Source: Anolis sagrei (taxonomy: Eukaryota; Chordata; Lepidosauria; Squamata; Anolidae). From it: DNA of 64,000 nucleotides. The position numbers and the translations under genes were made by a program. Numbering within the stretch: position 1 is the first letter of the stretch; every line of letters begins with the position of its first letter. The notes beneath the pieces were generated by a model, which was given only the letters and a program-made list of their open reading frames with translations, had not been told where the DNA came from and made no database searches. Location of the stretch: NCBI RefSeq assembly GCF_037176765.1, contig NC_090026.1, forward strand, positions 55,718,717 through 55,782,716, read 5' to 3'. Positions 33,893 to 47,000 of this stretch are shown here, piece after piece.

Positions 33893-34132
33893 GGTTCTTG
33901 TGGGTTTTTTCGGGCTATAGGGCCATGTTCTAGAGGCATTTCTCCTGACGTTTCGCCTGCATCTATGGCAAGCATCCTCAGAGGTAGTGAAGATATCAAG
34001 CATCCTCAGAGGATATCATATCACCTCACTACCTCTGAGGATGCTTGCCATAGATGCAGGCGAAAAGTCAGGAGAAATGCCTCTAGAACATGGCCCTATA
34101 GGCCGAAAAAACCTACAAGAACCTAGTGATTC
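33893..34132. mobile_element. Penelope-type terminal palindrome
   Basis: 33893-33992 and 34033-34132 are inverted copies of about 100 bases (GGCCATGTTCTAGAGGCATT against AATGCCTCTAGAACATGGCC), the same end sequence as the Penelope copy at 193-909. No coding sequence remains between the arms. Confidence 0.8.
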
Positions 34133-34289
34133 CAGCCATGAAAGCCTTCAACAATACAGTTCTGTAACTTTTCCCCTGAGCTCATTTTCATTCTTCCTAG
34201 CATGCCATATATGCTTGAAATCTTGTCTATAAATTAAAGTCCTCTTGACTACCAGACAAGTTCTGATAATGTCTGTCTTCTTGTTATAG

Positions 34290-34374
34290 CCTTGTTACCA
34301 GCGAGTCTGACTCCTTCAAGCCTTTCTCAGAGACAGAGACCTCGGAGACAGAGCCTGAAGCAGAAGAGGACCAG
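34290..34374 (+). CDS. Giant-repeat protein gene, coding exon 3 (acidic)
   Basis: The exon is 85 nt, with a cttgttatag acceptor and a gtaaac donor. It continues the frame as CLVTSESDSFKPFSETETSE and TEPEAEEDQ, ending in phase 0. The serine/glutamate-rich stretch is strongly acidic with many casein-kinase-2-like sites. Phase 0 matches the start of the giant exon at 41040, so the two can join directly. Confidence 0.6.
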
Positions 34375-34477
34375 GTAAACCATTGCCTGAAGGGGGAAGC
34401 CTTGAGCTGACATATGGGTGAAGGAGGCTGGTCAATGATCTTCCTCAGCCAGTGTTAAATAGCCAGAGATGCTGCTT

Positions 34478-36056
34478 AGAATCATAGAATCAAAGAGTTG
34501 GAAGAGACCTCATGGGCCATCCAATCCAACCCCCTGCCAAGAAGCAGGAATATTGCATTCAAATCACCCCTGACAGATGGCCATCCAGCTTCTGTTTAAA
34601 AGCTTCCAAAGAAGGAGCCTCCATCACACTCCGGGGCAGAGAGTTCCACTGCTGAACAGCTCTCACAGTCAGGAAGTTCTTCCTCATGTTCTGATGGAAT
34701 CTCCTTTCTTGTAGTTTGAAGCCATTGTTTCACATCCTAGTCTCCAGGGAAGCAGAAAAAAAGCTTGCGCCCTCCTCCCTGTGGCTTCCTCTCACATATT
34801 TATACATGGCTATCATATCTCCTCTCAGCCTTCTCTTCTTCAGGCTAAACATGCCCAGCTCCTTAAGCTGCTCCTCATAGGGCTTGTTCTCCAGACCCTT
34901 GATCATTTTAATCACCCTCCTCTGGACACATTCCAGCTTCTCAATATCTCCCTTCAATTGTGGTGCCCAGAATTGGACACAATATTCCAGGTGTGGTCTA
35001 ACCAAAGCAGAATAGAGGGGTAGCATTATAGAATCATAGAATCATAGAATCATAGAATCAAAGAGTTGGAAGAGACCTCATGGGCCATCCAGTCCAACCC
35101 CCTGCCAAGAAGCAGGAATATTGCATTCAAATCACCCCCGACAGATGGCCATCCAGCCTCTGCTTAAAAGCTTCCAAAGAAGGAGCCTCCACCACACTCC
35201 GGGGCAGAGAGTTTCACTGCTGAACAGCTCTCACAGTCAGGAAGTTCTTCCTCATGTTCAGATGGAATCTCCTTTCTTGTAGTTTGAAGCCACTGTTCCG
35301 CGTCCTAGTCTCCAGGGAAGCAGAAAACAAGCTTGCTCCCTCCTCCCTGTGGCTTCCTCTCACATATTTATACATGGCTATCATATCTCCTCTCAGCCTT
35401 CTCTTCTTCAGGCTAAACATGCCCAGCTCCTTAAGCTGCTCCTCATAGGGCTTGTTCTCCAGACCCTTGATCATTTTAATCACCCTCCTCTGGACACATT
35501 CCAGCTTCTCAATATCTCCCTTCAATTGTAGTGCTCAGAATTGGACACAATATTCCAGATGTGGTCTAACCAAAGCGGAATAGAGGGGTAGCATTACTTC
35601 CTTAGATCTAGACACTGTGCTATTGATGCAGGCCAAAATCTCATTGGCTTTTTCTGCCGCCACATCACATTGTTGGCTCATGTTTAACTTGTTGTCTATG
35701 AGGACTCCAAGATCTTTTCACACGTACTGCTCTCGAGCCAGGCATTGTCCCCCATTCTGTATCTTTGCATTTCGTTTTTCCTGCCAAAGTGGAGTATGTT
35801 GCATTTGTCCCTGTTGAACTTCATTTTGTTAGTTTTGGCCCATCTCTCTAATCTGTCAAGATTGTTTTGAATCCTTCTCCTGTTCTCTGGAGTATTGGCT
35901 ATCACTCCCAATTTGGTGTCGTCTGAAAATTTGATGATCCTGCCTTCTAACCCTTCGTCTAAGTCATTAATAAAGATGTTGAACAGGACTGGGCCCAGGA
36001 TGGAACCCTGTGGCACTCCACTTCTCACTTCTTTCCAGGATGAAGAGGAAGCATTC
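34478..36056 (-). mobile_element. Two CR1 LINE copies, head-to-tail
   Basis: 34478-35023 is a 3' end that stops at the same internal point as many copies. 35024-36056 is longer and on the minus strand encodes EVRSGVPQGSILGPVLFNIF, INDLDEGLEG, and [28 protein letters not shown] tail repeats separate them, so the longer copy probably landed at or in the end of the other. Confidence 0.87.
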
Positions 36057-36085
36057 TTGTGATGGTTCACTTACTTCAATTTCAG

Positions 36086-36181
36086 GGGTGTAGCTATGGG
36101 GGTGGACGACAAATTTTGTCTTGTTTTGAAATGGTGCAGAACCTGCTAGAATGGCGAGAAAGATCAAGACAAAAGAAATGG
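36086..36181 (+). CDS. Possible optional exon of the giant-repeat gene
   Basis: After a caatttcag acceptor, 96 nt read in phase 0 as GCSYGGGRQILSCFEMVQ and NLLEWRERSRQKKW, before a weak donor (gtgtgt). An inner acceptor at 36139 would give only the last 14 codons. Both forms keep the frame between exon 3 and the giant exon. The left part resembles a transposon end (GGGGTGTAGCTATGGGGG), so this may be chance. It is not needed for the model. Confidence 0.18.
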
Positions 36182-36403
36182 GTGTGTAGAGGATGGGCGG
36201 AAATACTCCAGCCTGGAAGATGACAGTTCTAGTTCTCTCTTAAACCTATTGTCCCTTCCAAGTCTTTAATCCCACTTCAATCCCTCCCTCATCCTGTGTG
36301 AATGAATAATTCTGTAGCCTAATGGTTTTGAAATTGAATTCCCATAAATGTAGGGTTCCTCAGAAACCCACCAGGAGCCACACAGTTAGAAGATCTTTTT
36401 GTC

Positions 36404-36835
36404 ATCTATATAAATAAAAATGCAATGTTCGTTTGTGGGATTAACATAATTCAAAAACCACTGGAATAATTGACACCAAATTTGGACACAATACACCTAT
36501 CAGGCCAACAAGTGACCATCACTCATAAAAACATTAAAAAATATCACGTAAGGGACTTAAAAGGCCAAAAAAGTAAAAAGACACTACAGCGCATGCGCAA
36601 AAACGACTCCCCCGGCAAGCAAAACACACAATAGCATATCCACACTTTCCTCATGACTACAGCTCCCAGAATCCTCTAAACCAGACCCTTTAGGAGAGGA
36701 GGATGATCCAAATGCACTGCTTTCAAGCTGCAAGCTTTCTTCTTCTTGGATTTCTTTGAAACCATCCCATTTCCTGCATATTTCCAATTTCCTCTTCCTG
36801 GACTGCAACTCCCAGAAACTCTCTAGATAGATAAG
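36404..36835 (+). mobile_element. Helitron-like 5' end
   Basis: It starts TCTATATAAATAAAAATG, the same start (reverse complemented) as the element ending near 40131. GCATGCGCAAAAACGAC and CTGCAACTCCCAGAAAC lie inside. The right end is unclear. Confidence 0.5.
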
Positions 36836-36849
36836 ATAGATTAGAAAGA

Positions 36850-38165
36850 GCAGTGTTTCTCAACCTGGGGGTCGGGACCCCTGGGGGGGTCACGAGGGAG
36901 TGTCAGAGGAGTCACCAAAGACCATCAGAAAACACAGTAGTGTATTTTCTGTTGGTATGGGGTTTTTTGTGGGAAGTTTGGCCCAATGCTATTGTTGGTG
37001 GGGTTCAAAATGCTCTTTGATTGTAGGTGAACTATAAATCCCAGAAACTACAGCTCCCAAATGTCAAGGTCTATCTTCCCCAAAACTCCACCAGTGTTCA
37101 CAATTGGGTATACTGAGTATGCGTGCCAAATTTGGTCCAGATCGATCATTGTTTGAGTCCACAGTGCTCTCTGGATGTAGGTGAACTACAACTGCCAAAC
37201 TCAAGTTCAATGCCCACCAGACCCTTCCAGTATTTTCTGTTGGCCATGGGAGTTCTGTTTGCCAAGTTTGGTTTAATTCCATCATTGGCGAAATTCAGAA
37301 TGCTCTTTGATTGTAGATGAACTATTTTTATTTATTTATTATTTATTAATTTCGCGCATTTCTACCCCGCCCTTCTCAACCCCCGAGGGGGGACTTAGGG
37401 CGGCTTACAAAAGGCACAATTCGATGCCAACATAAACATAACAATGGATAAAACATGTAAATAGCAATTGTAACAATTAAGACAGTCAGTCCATACATTA
37501 AAATCAATAAAAACAATCTAATGCTCAGCGTTCGCCATCTCATAGTCCGTAAATTCATTCCACATTGTCAAGTACTCTCGATTCTGGTCATCATTGTCCT
37601 TATCTAACTGCCAGATTGCCCGAAAGCCTGGTCCCATAACCATGTTTTTAATTTCTTTCTGAAAGAAAGGAGGGATGTTGATGACCTAATTTCCCCGGGG
37701 AGTGAATTCCACAGGTGAGGGGCCACCACCGAGAAGGCCCTGCTCCTCGTCCCCACCAATCTCACTTGTGATAGAGGTGGGATCGAGAGCAGGGCCTCTT
37801 CAGAAGATCTCAAACTCCGAGGTTGACATAGAGGGAGATGCGTTCGGACAGGTACGCTGGGCCTGAGCCGTATAGGGTTTTGTAGGTCAAAACCAGCACT
37901 TTGAATTGTGCTCGGAACTGGATCGGCAGCCAGTGGAGCTGACATAACAGAGGGGTGGTATGCTCCCTGTATGACGCTCCGGTGACTAATCTGGCTGCCT
38001 CCCACTGGACTAATTGAAGTTTCCGAACAGTCTTCAAAGGCAACCCCACGTAGAGTACGTGGCAGTAATCTACTCAGGATGTAACAAGAGCGTAACTATG
38101 AATCCCAGCAACTACAACTCCCAAATGACAAAATCAATCCCCACCCAGCCCCACAAAATTCTGCA
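36850..38165 (+). mobile_element. SPIN-like hAT element interrupted by an L2-clade LINE
   Basis: The left end is CAGTGTTTCTCAACCTGGGG. The interior carries the module with CTTTGATTGTAGGTGAACTA. A minus-strand L2 copy (about 37326-38093) splits it, with AACTAT repeated at both joints. The far right end is replaced by AT-rich sequence. Confidence 0.72.
37326..38093 (-). mobile_element. L2-clade LINE 3' end inside the hAT element
   Basis: The minus strand encodes LLCQLHWLPIQFRAQFKVL, PAYLSERISLYV and FSVVAPHLWNSLPGEIRSS, nearly matching the 824-codon copy at 10263. AACTAT duplication at the joints. Confidence 0.85.
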
Positions 38166-38371
38166 TGTTGTATATTTACAATATACCATTATATTGTAAT
38201 ATCAGTTACTATACCATTATATTGTAATATTACGAGTAATATTACATGTAATATAAAATATATAATAATATCATATTATCATTATTAGTATTATATTGTA
38301 TTACATTATAATATTAATATTTTATGTGTATACAATATATTAAATTACATATTACATTATATTATGTTACT
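38166..38371. repeat. AT-rich imperfect palindromic tract
   Basis: Repeated ATATTGTAATAT, TATTACATT and their complements. Low complexity, probably able to extrude hairpins. Confidence 0.7.
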
Positions 38372-38372
38372 A

Positions 38373-40131
38373 GACGTCCCCTACCACGCGTTGCTGTGGC
38401 CCAGTCTGGTGATCTGGAAAATAAAGTAATGGTTTCTAATATATGTAATTCCTTTATGCTTGTGGGTAAGCAGCATTCCTTGTTGTTTCTATGACAGTGT
38501 TGATGTGGAGATTGTCTGGTTTGCCTACTCTGGAACATGTGACATATAATTGTCCTTCTTTAGGGGTCCCTTTCAAATCGATGATACTATATCTCTCTGT
38601 GTGTGTGAATTTATTTATTATTTATTTGATGCACTTATTAACCGCCATTCTCAGCCCTTACGGGCGACTCATGGCGGTGTACAGTACACATAAAAAGACA
38701 GTTACAAAGGCCAGTATCAACAACATATAACTATACGACAAATACAAACTACATAAAAATCCGCTTCGTCTCTTAGTAGAATCATAGCCAGTCTCATCTT
38801 CCTTATACCATTCCAGTTCTCATTACCGTAATGTTGTTGCTTAGCACTTAATTAAATGCCCTCTCGAACAGCCAGGTCTTAAGGCTTTTTCGAAAGGACA
38901 TGAGGGAGGGCGCCTGTCTGATGTGTGCCGGGAGAGTGTTCCACAGCCGGGGGGCCACCACCGAGAAGGCCCTCTCCCTCGTCCCCGCCAGCCGTGCCTG
39001 TGATGCAGGCGGGATCGAGAGAAGGGCCTCCCCAGACGATCTCAAGGTCCTCGTGGGCTCGTAGGCCAAGATGCGGTCAGAAAGGTACTTTTGGGCCGGA
39101 ACCGTTTAGGGCTTTCATATATATATCTATCTATATCTATGGCTGGATGGCTCTTTGTCAGGAGGGCTTTGATTACGTTTTCTTGCCCTGGTGAAGGAAG
39201 TTGGACTGGATGACGTTAAGTATGGTGGTTTTGTGTGGGAAGTTTGCCCCAATTCTGTCGCTGGTGGGGTTCAGCATGCTCTTTGATTGTAGGTGAACTA
39301 TAAATCCCAGAAACTACAACTCCCAAATGTCAGGGTCTATTTCCCCCAAACTCCACCAGTATTCACATTTGGGCAAATTGAGGATTTGTGCAAAGTTTGG
39401 TCCAGATCCATCATTGTTTGAGTCCAAAGTGCTCTCTGGATGTAGGTGAACTACAACTCCCAAACACAAGGTCAATGCCCACCAAACCCTTGTAGTATTT
39501 TCTGTTGGTCATGGGAATCTTGTGCCCGAAGATTGGTTCAATTCCATCATTGGTGGAGTTCAGAATGCTTTTTTATTGTTAAGTTAACTATAAATCCCAG
39601 CAACTACCACTGGGCATGTTTAGCCTGAAGAAGAGAAGGCTGAGAGGAGACATGATAGCCATGTATAAATATGTGAAAGGAAGCCACAGGGAGGAGGGAG
39701 CAAGCTTGTTTTCTGCTTCCTTGGAGACTAGGACGCAGAACAATGGCTTCAAACTACAAGAGAGGAGATTCCATCTGAACATTAGGAAGAACTTCCTGAC
39801 TGTGAGAGCCGTTCAGCAGTGGAACTCTCTGCCCCGGAGTGTGGTGGAGGCTCCTTCTTTGGAAGCTTTTAAACAGAGGCTGGATGGCCACCTGTCAGGG
39901 GTGATTTGAATGCAATATTCCTGCTTCTTGGCAGGGGGTTGGACTGGATGGCCCATGAGGTCTCTTCCAACTCTTTGATTCTATGATTCTAAATGACAAA
40001 ATCAATTTTTTGAGTGAAGGGCATACATTGGGTTGTTAGGTGTCTTGTGTCCAAATTTGGTGTCAATTCATCCAATGGTTTTTGAGTTCTGTCAATCCCA
40101 CAAACGAACATTACATTTTTATTTATATAGA
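38373..40131 (-). mobile_element. Helitron-like element with L2, hAT and CR1 insertions
   Basis: On the minus strand it starts TCTATATAAATAAAAATGTA (near 40131) and ends CTAG (38372-38375). Between them lie an L2-clade 3' end (38615-39115, -), hAT interior modules (39220-39607) and a CR1 3' end (39608-39990, +). Boundaries of the inner pieces are approximate. Confidence 0.55.
39608..39990 (+). mobile_element. CR1 LINE, 3' end
   Basis: It encodes [20 protein letters not shown] through SLEAFKQRLDGHLSGVI and ends GATTCTATGATTCTA. It sits inside a hAT fragment. Confidence 0.88.
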
Positions 40132-40221
40132 TTAGCATAGCACAGGAGACAAGGTGGAACTGTCCCCTGCCCCCCCCCCTTCACTCTGGCCCAGAGCAGC
40201 AGTTGGTGCTGGGGGGAGAGG

Positions 40222-40880
40222 TCCCCAACCAGGCATGTAGCTGGGGGGGGGGGGGGCTTGAGGGGCTTCAGCCCCACCCCACCCCCCCGAAATTCTCATG
40301 GTGGTTCGCGAAAAGGCCTTACTGGTGCATTATTTAAACTGTTATGTTTATTCAAGGAGCCCCCGGTGGCGCTAAAGCACTGGGTTAACCCGGTGGGTTA
40401 AAGCACTGAGCTGCTGAGCTTGTTGATCGAAAGGTCGCAGGTTCGATTCCAGGGAGCGGCGTGAGCTTCTGCTGTCAGCCCTAGCTTCTGCCAACCTAGC
40501 AGTTCGAAAACATGCAAATGTGAGTAGATCAATAGGTACCGCTCCGGCGGGAAGGTAACGGCGCTCCATGCAGTCATGCCGGCCACATGACCTTGGAGGT
40601 GTCTACGGACAACGCTGGCTCTTCGGCTTAGAAATGGAGATGAGCACCACACCCCAGAGTCAGACATGACCTTATGTTTATTCACATCATGATCTGATCA
40701 CCATACTCAATATATCCTATATGCATGGGGGTATTGGGGTAATGATACAAAAGGTTTGCTAGGCTAGACCCTCTTTCACTCAGACTCAGCCCCCCCCCCG
40801 AAACTCAGCCCCGCCCGAAACCCCCCCTGAAAAAAACTTAGACCCCCCCGAAACGAAATCCTGGCTACGGCCTGTCCCCA
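40222..40880. mobile_element. Unclassified non-autonomous DNA transposon carrying a Sauria SINE
   Basis: The ends CAGGCATGTAGCTGGGGG and TGGCTACGGCCTG are imperfect inverted repeats. The interior is C-rich at both flanks. The Sauria SINE (40355-40671) splits it. The partial copy at 2665-2912 shows the unsplit order. Confidence 0.6.
40355..40671 (+). mobile_element. Sauria SINE with 13-bp target duplication
   Basis: TTATGTTTATTCA flanks it (40342-40354 and 40672-40684). Its head is partly duplicated (two GGGTTAA segments). B-box GGTTCGATTCC is present, and the body is as in 6444-6756. Confidence 0.92.
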
Positions 40881-41039
40881 ACAGATATCATATGCAAAAC
40901 AAATCTAAAATAATATTTATCTATCATTTTATTATTCTCCCTCTCACCCATCTGTAAGTTTCAAGTAGTGCAAAGTAAGGTAACTCTAACTTTGAAAATA
41001 AAAATAAAATGGAAGTGGTCGTATTTTCTTCCCACACAG

Positions 41040-44000
41040 AGAGAAGTCAAGTCGTATGCTGATGCTGAGGTGCAGAAAGAAACCTATAAGTCACACGATG
41101 TTGTTAAGGTGCAGAAAGAAAACGGCAAGCCATATGCCGAAGTTAAGGTGCAGAAAGAAAATGGCAAGCCATATGGTGACGTCAAGGTACAGAAAAAAAC
41201 TGACAAGCCACGTGCTGAAAAGGTGCAGAAAAAAACTGACAAACCACGTGCTGAAGCTAAGGTGCAGAAAGAAAACAAGAAGACACATTCTGAAGTTGAG
41301 ACGCAGAGAGAAATCAAGAAGACACATTCTGAAGTTGAGACGCAGAGAGAAATCAAGAAGACACATTCTGAAGTTGAGATGCAGAGAGAAAAGACACGTT
41401 CTGAAGTTGAGGTGCAAACTTCTAAAGTGGATCTCCCAGAGAGAAATCAATGGCGGTGGTCACGGTTACATAGAGAAATTGAGTTGCAAACCTCTGAAGA
41501 TGCATTACCAACTGCTGAGATGAAATTGCCCTCCCAAGCTGATATTCATGTTCAAACCTCTTTTTCCAGCCTACCCAAAGAAGTAGAGGTCCAGGCACAA
41601 ACATCCTTTCTTTCCTTGAGGGGCCCAACGCCATCTGAAAGAGATGCCCGCTTAAAATCCTTAAAATTGATTGAATTACCAAGAGTACCGGACACTGAGG
41701 CCCAAGTGCAAGCATCCTTTCCTTCATTACCTGGAGAAAGGGAGATTCTGGTGCAGACTTCGCTGCCTTTGTTATCTGGAGAAAGGGAGGCACAGGTGCA
41801 AACTTCGCTGTTTTCCTTACCTGAAGAAAGGGAAGCCCAGGTGCAAACATCACTGTTTTCCTTACCTGGAGAAAGGGAGGCCCGCGTGCAGACTTCATTG
41901 CTTACTTTACCTGGAGAAAGGGTAGCTCAGGTGCAAACTTCACTACCTTCATTGCGGGGTGAAAGAGCAGCCCAGCTGCAAACCTCCCTATTTTCACTAC
42001 CTGAAGAAAAGTTGGCTGAAGTACAGACATCGCTGCCTTCATTATCTGGAGATAGGGAAGCGCAGGTGCAGACATCCCTATCTTCATTACCAGTGGAAAG
42101 GGCAATCCAAGTGCAGACATCCCTGCCTTTGTTACTTCGAGAAAAGGAGGCTTGGGTGCAAACCTCACTGCTTTCCTTGCCCGATGAAAAAGATGCCCAG
42201 GCTCAGACCTCATTTAGTGTATTACCTGAATGGAAATCTCTACTATCTTTGGGAAGTCCTCACTTATCACAACATTCCTATCTTCAGTTATTAGAGAAGA
42301 TTGCCTCTTTGCCAATGTTTGTTGAATCCCAGATACAAACCTCAAATGTTGACCTACCAGGTCGTTTAGAAACAGATTCGCAAGTGCAGACTTCATTTTC
42401 CGACTTTATGTCAGAAAAAGAAGATACATCTTCTATTGCAGCAGAGCTCCCAAGTAAGCTGTCCCCTCAGTCATCTTTAAGCATATTATATCCTTCATAT
42501 GTTGATACTGGGATACAGACTTTGCCTGTGGAGATACCACCTGGAAATAATTGGCGTGCTGCACGTCTGCAAGCTGAGGCCCAGGTACAGACTTCAGTTA
42601 CTTCAGTAGAACGGAAACCTGTCTTTCATGCAGAACTGCCAAAACTTGAGTCAGAAACAGGAGAAGCAGACACAAGACGACTGGGAACTCATTTTTCCCT
42701 AGGAGAGAAGTCTTTCCCACCTGAACTGATTGAAGCAGCAATACAAACATCTGACAGTTTGCTTCGGGAATGGGATAAGTGGCGCTTGCTACGACCATCA
42801 CAGTTGAGTGCTGAGATCCAAACATCAGCTATTGAACTGCTAAGGAATCTTTCTTTGCTATCCCACATTGAGTCCCTGGAACCAGGTTCCTGTACTGAAT
42901 TGCTAAAGAAAGCTTCTTCTCTCTCAGTAGCCGAACCTCTACTGCAGCCACCGAGTCATGAATTAATGAGGAAGGTTTCTTCTTGGTCAGAGTGTGGGAC
43001 CAAAGACCAGGCCTCGAATGATGAGCTGCTAAAAAAGCGTCCATCTTCAGCACAAGTGATGACAGCCTTGGCTCATGAACCTGAAGGAGTACTTTCTTCC
43101 TCATCATCAAAAAGAAAAATTCCAGTACAAACATCTGACCTGGAACTAATGAAGAGGCTTTCCTCTGTGTCACATATGGAATCTCAGGAGAAGATTTCAG
43201 ACACTGACATCCGAAAGTATTCAAAATTGTCATTGACTGAAGCTGGGGATGAAAACCAAGGGGCTCTGGAAGAAAGAAAAGAGTATGTTATTACACCACA
43301 GGTACTGGGAGATCAGATACGCAAATGGTATCATGAACTTCCAGAAGTTCAAACATCAGCCCCTCAGGTCTCAATCCAAAGGGAGCCTTTTTGGCCTTCA
43401 ACAGTGGACAGTAGGGTACACCCTTCATATGCTGAAGTACCAGTTGGAAATAGACTTCACTTGCCCATGGGAGAAGGAGAATCTCGCTCTCAATTGCCAA
43501 GTGATAGGCAGACACAAACCTCCTTGCTTGAAATATGGCAAGCAAGAAGTTTGGCAGATGCTCAGATGCAGACTGGCAACACTGATGTCATTGAAACTGA
43601 TACATCTGAAATAGCAGAGTCCCCTCCTCCGTTGGTTATAGATAACGAGGCACAGACTTCATTGTTTGATGTTTGGAAGGCAAAAGAACAAGCCAATGTT
43701 CAGGTCCAGACATCTATAAATAAATTGCCACAACAAGAAATTAAATCACCAGTAGAACAAATGAACAATTTGGTGCAGACCTCCTTTTTTGACATATGGA
43801 AGGGAAAAGAACTAGGAAGCATGGAGCTAAATACATCTGGAACCCACTTTCTGGAACCCAAAATGGAATTTTCTCTCCCATTTCAAACCAACTTGGAATT
43901 ACAGACATTTTTGACAGATGTCTGGAGGAAAAAGGAACTAATGGATTCAGCTGCACAAACTTCCTTCCAGTTTCTGGAGCCCAAAATGAAGTCTTCCCCC

Positions 44001-47000
44001 ACATTACAGCCTAACTTGGAACTACAAACATCATTGAGAGATGTATGGAGGAAAAAGGAAATTATGGATGCTCAAGCACAGACTTCTTCTCATTTTGTGG
44101 AGCCAAAAATTGCATCATCTTCTCCTTTACAAGCTGGGTTGGAGTTGCAGACGTCATTGATAGATGTGTGGAGGAAAAAACAAATAATGGATGCTCAAGC
44201 ACAGACTTCTTCCCATTTTCAGGAGCCAAAAATAGTATTATCATCCCCATTACAAACTGGGTTGGAATTGCAGACGTCATTGATAGATGCATGGAGGAAA
44301 AAAGAAATAACAGATGCTCAAGCACAGACTTCTCTCCAGTTTTTGGACCCAAAAATGTTATTATATTCTCCATTACAAGGTGGGTTGGAATTGCAGACAT
44401 CATTGATAGATGTGTGGAGGAAAAAGGAAATAATGGATGCTCAAGCACAAACTTCTTCCCATTTTCAGGAGCCAAACAAGACACCATCTTCTCCCTTACA
44501 AGTTGGGTTGGATTTGCAGACATCATTGATAGATGTGTGGAGGAAAAAGGAAATAATGGATGCTCAAGCACAGACTTCTTCCCATTTTCAGGAACCAAAA
44601 ATGGCATTATCATCCCCATTACAAGCTGGGTTAGAATTGCAGACATCATTGATAGATGTGTGGAGGAAAAAGGAAAAAATGGATGCACAAGCACAGACTT
44701 CTTCCCATTTTCTGGAAACAAAAAAGGCATCATCTCCCATACAAGCTGGGTTGGAATTGCAGACATCATTGATAGATGTGTGGAGAAAAAAAGAAATAAC
44801 AGATGCTCAAGCACAGACTTCGTCCCATTTTCAGGAGCCAAAAAAGACACCATCTTCTCCCTTACAAGCTGGGTTGGAATTGCAGACATCATTAATAGAT
44901 GTGTGGAAGAAAAAGGAAATAATGGATGCTCAAGCACAGACTTCTTTCCATTTTCAGGAGGCAAACAAGACACCATCTTCTCCCTTACAAGCTGGTTTGG
45001 ATTTGCAGACATCATTGATAGATGTGTGGAAGAAAAAGGAAATAATGGATGCTCAAGCACAGACTTCTTCCCATTTTCAGGAGCCAAACAAGACACCATC
45101 TTCTCCCTTACAAGCTGGGTTGGATTTGCAGACGTCATTGATAGATGTGTGGAGGAAAAAGGAAATAATGGATGCTCAAGCACAGACTTCTTCCCATTTT
45201 CAGGAACCAAAAATGGCATCATCTTCTCCATTACAAGCTGAGTTGGAATTGCAGACATCATTGTTAGATGTGTGGAGGAAAAAAGAAAGAACAGATGCGC
45301 AAGCACAGACTTCATCTTCCGCATTCCAAGCTGAGCTGGATTTGCAGTCGTCATTGCTAGAGGTATGGAAGAAAAAGGAAATAATGGATTCTCAAGCACA
45401 GACTTCCTTCCAGTTTCCTAAACCAAGAATGGAGTCTTCTTCTCCATTACAAACCAACATGGAAATGCAGACATCTTTCACAGATGTAAGGAAGACAAAA
45501 CAAAAAACAGATTCTCAAGCACAGACTTCTACACACTTTCTGGATCGTAAAATGGAGTCTTCTCCTCGGCTGCAAACCAACATGGAAATGCAGACATCTT
45601 TTAAAGATGTAAGGAAGAAGAAAGAAAAAACAGATATACAAGCACAGACTTCATCTTATTATCTGGAACCTAAAACGGAGTCTTCTCCTCCATTAGAAAC
45701 TGACATGGAAATACAAACATCTTTCACAGATGTAAGGAAGAAGAAAGAAAAAATGGATTCTCAAGCACAGACTTCCTCCTACTCTCTGGAGTCTGAAATT
45801 GAGTCTTCCCCTCCATTGCAAGCCAACTTAGAAATGCAGACATCTTTCACAGATGTAAAGAAAAAGAAACAAATAAGAGATTCCCAAGCACAGACTTCTG
45901 TTCACTTTCTGGAACGTAAAATGGAGTCTTCTCCTCGCTTACAAGCTGACTTGGGATTGCAGACATCTTTTGCAGATGCAAAGAAGAAGAAAGAAACAAG
46001 AGATTATGAAGCACAGACTGATGTGAACATTCTGGATCATAAAATGGAGTCTTCTCCTCGATTACAAGCTGACTTGCAATTGCAGACATCTTTTGAAGAT
46101 GCAAAGAAGAGGAAAGAAACAGAAGATTCTCAAGCACAGACTTCTGCCCACTTGCTGGATCATAAAATGAAATCTTCTCCTTGCTTACAAGCTGACTTGG
46201 AAATGCAGACATCATTGGCAGATGCAAGGAAGAAGAAAGAAACAACGGATTCTCAAGCACAGACTTCCACACACTTTCAGGATGGTAAAATGGAGTCTTC
46301 TCCTCGAATGCAAGCTGACTTGGAATTGCAGACATCTTTTGTAGAATCAAAGAAGAAAGGAGCAGCAGATTCTCAAGCACAGACTTCTGCCCACTTTCTG
46401 GATCGTAAAATGGAGTCTTCTCCTCGCTTACAAGCTGACTTGGAATTGCAGACATCTTTGGCAGATGCAAGGAAGGAGACAGATACATCAGATTCTCAAG
46501 CACAGACTTCCACGCACCTTCTGGACCTTAAAATGGTGTCTTCTCCTAGATTGCAAGCTGACTTAGAAGTGCAGACATCTTTGATAGATGCAGTGAATGA
46601 GACAGATACATCGGATTCTCAAGCACAGACTTCTGCACACTTTCTGGATCGTAAAATGGTTTCTTCTCCTCGATTACAAGCTGACGTGGAATTGCAGACA
46701 TCTTTGGCAGATGCAAGGAAAAAAACTGATACATCAGATTCTCAAGCACAGACTTCCGCACAATTTCTGGATCGTAAAATGGTGCCTTCTCCTCGATTAC
46801 AAGCTGACTTGGAATTGCAGACATCTTTCGCAGATGCACTGAATAAGACAGAAACATCAGATTCTCAAGCACAGACTTCTGCGCACTTTCTGGATCGTAC
46901 AATGGTGCCTTCTCCTCGATTACAAGCAGACTTGGAGTTGCAGACATCTTTGGTAGATGCAATGAATAAGACAGATACATCGGATTCTCAAGCACAGACT

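Noticed and set aside
44045-45399. Long open frames in another plus frame (44045-45241) and on the minus strand (44062-45399) across the 41-residue array
   Set aside because: A 123-nt unit is a multiple of three, so any frame free of stops in one unit stays open over the array. The main frame alone is flanked by phase-consistent splice sites and open over 7.8 kb.
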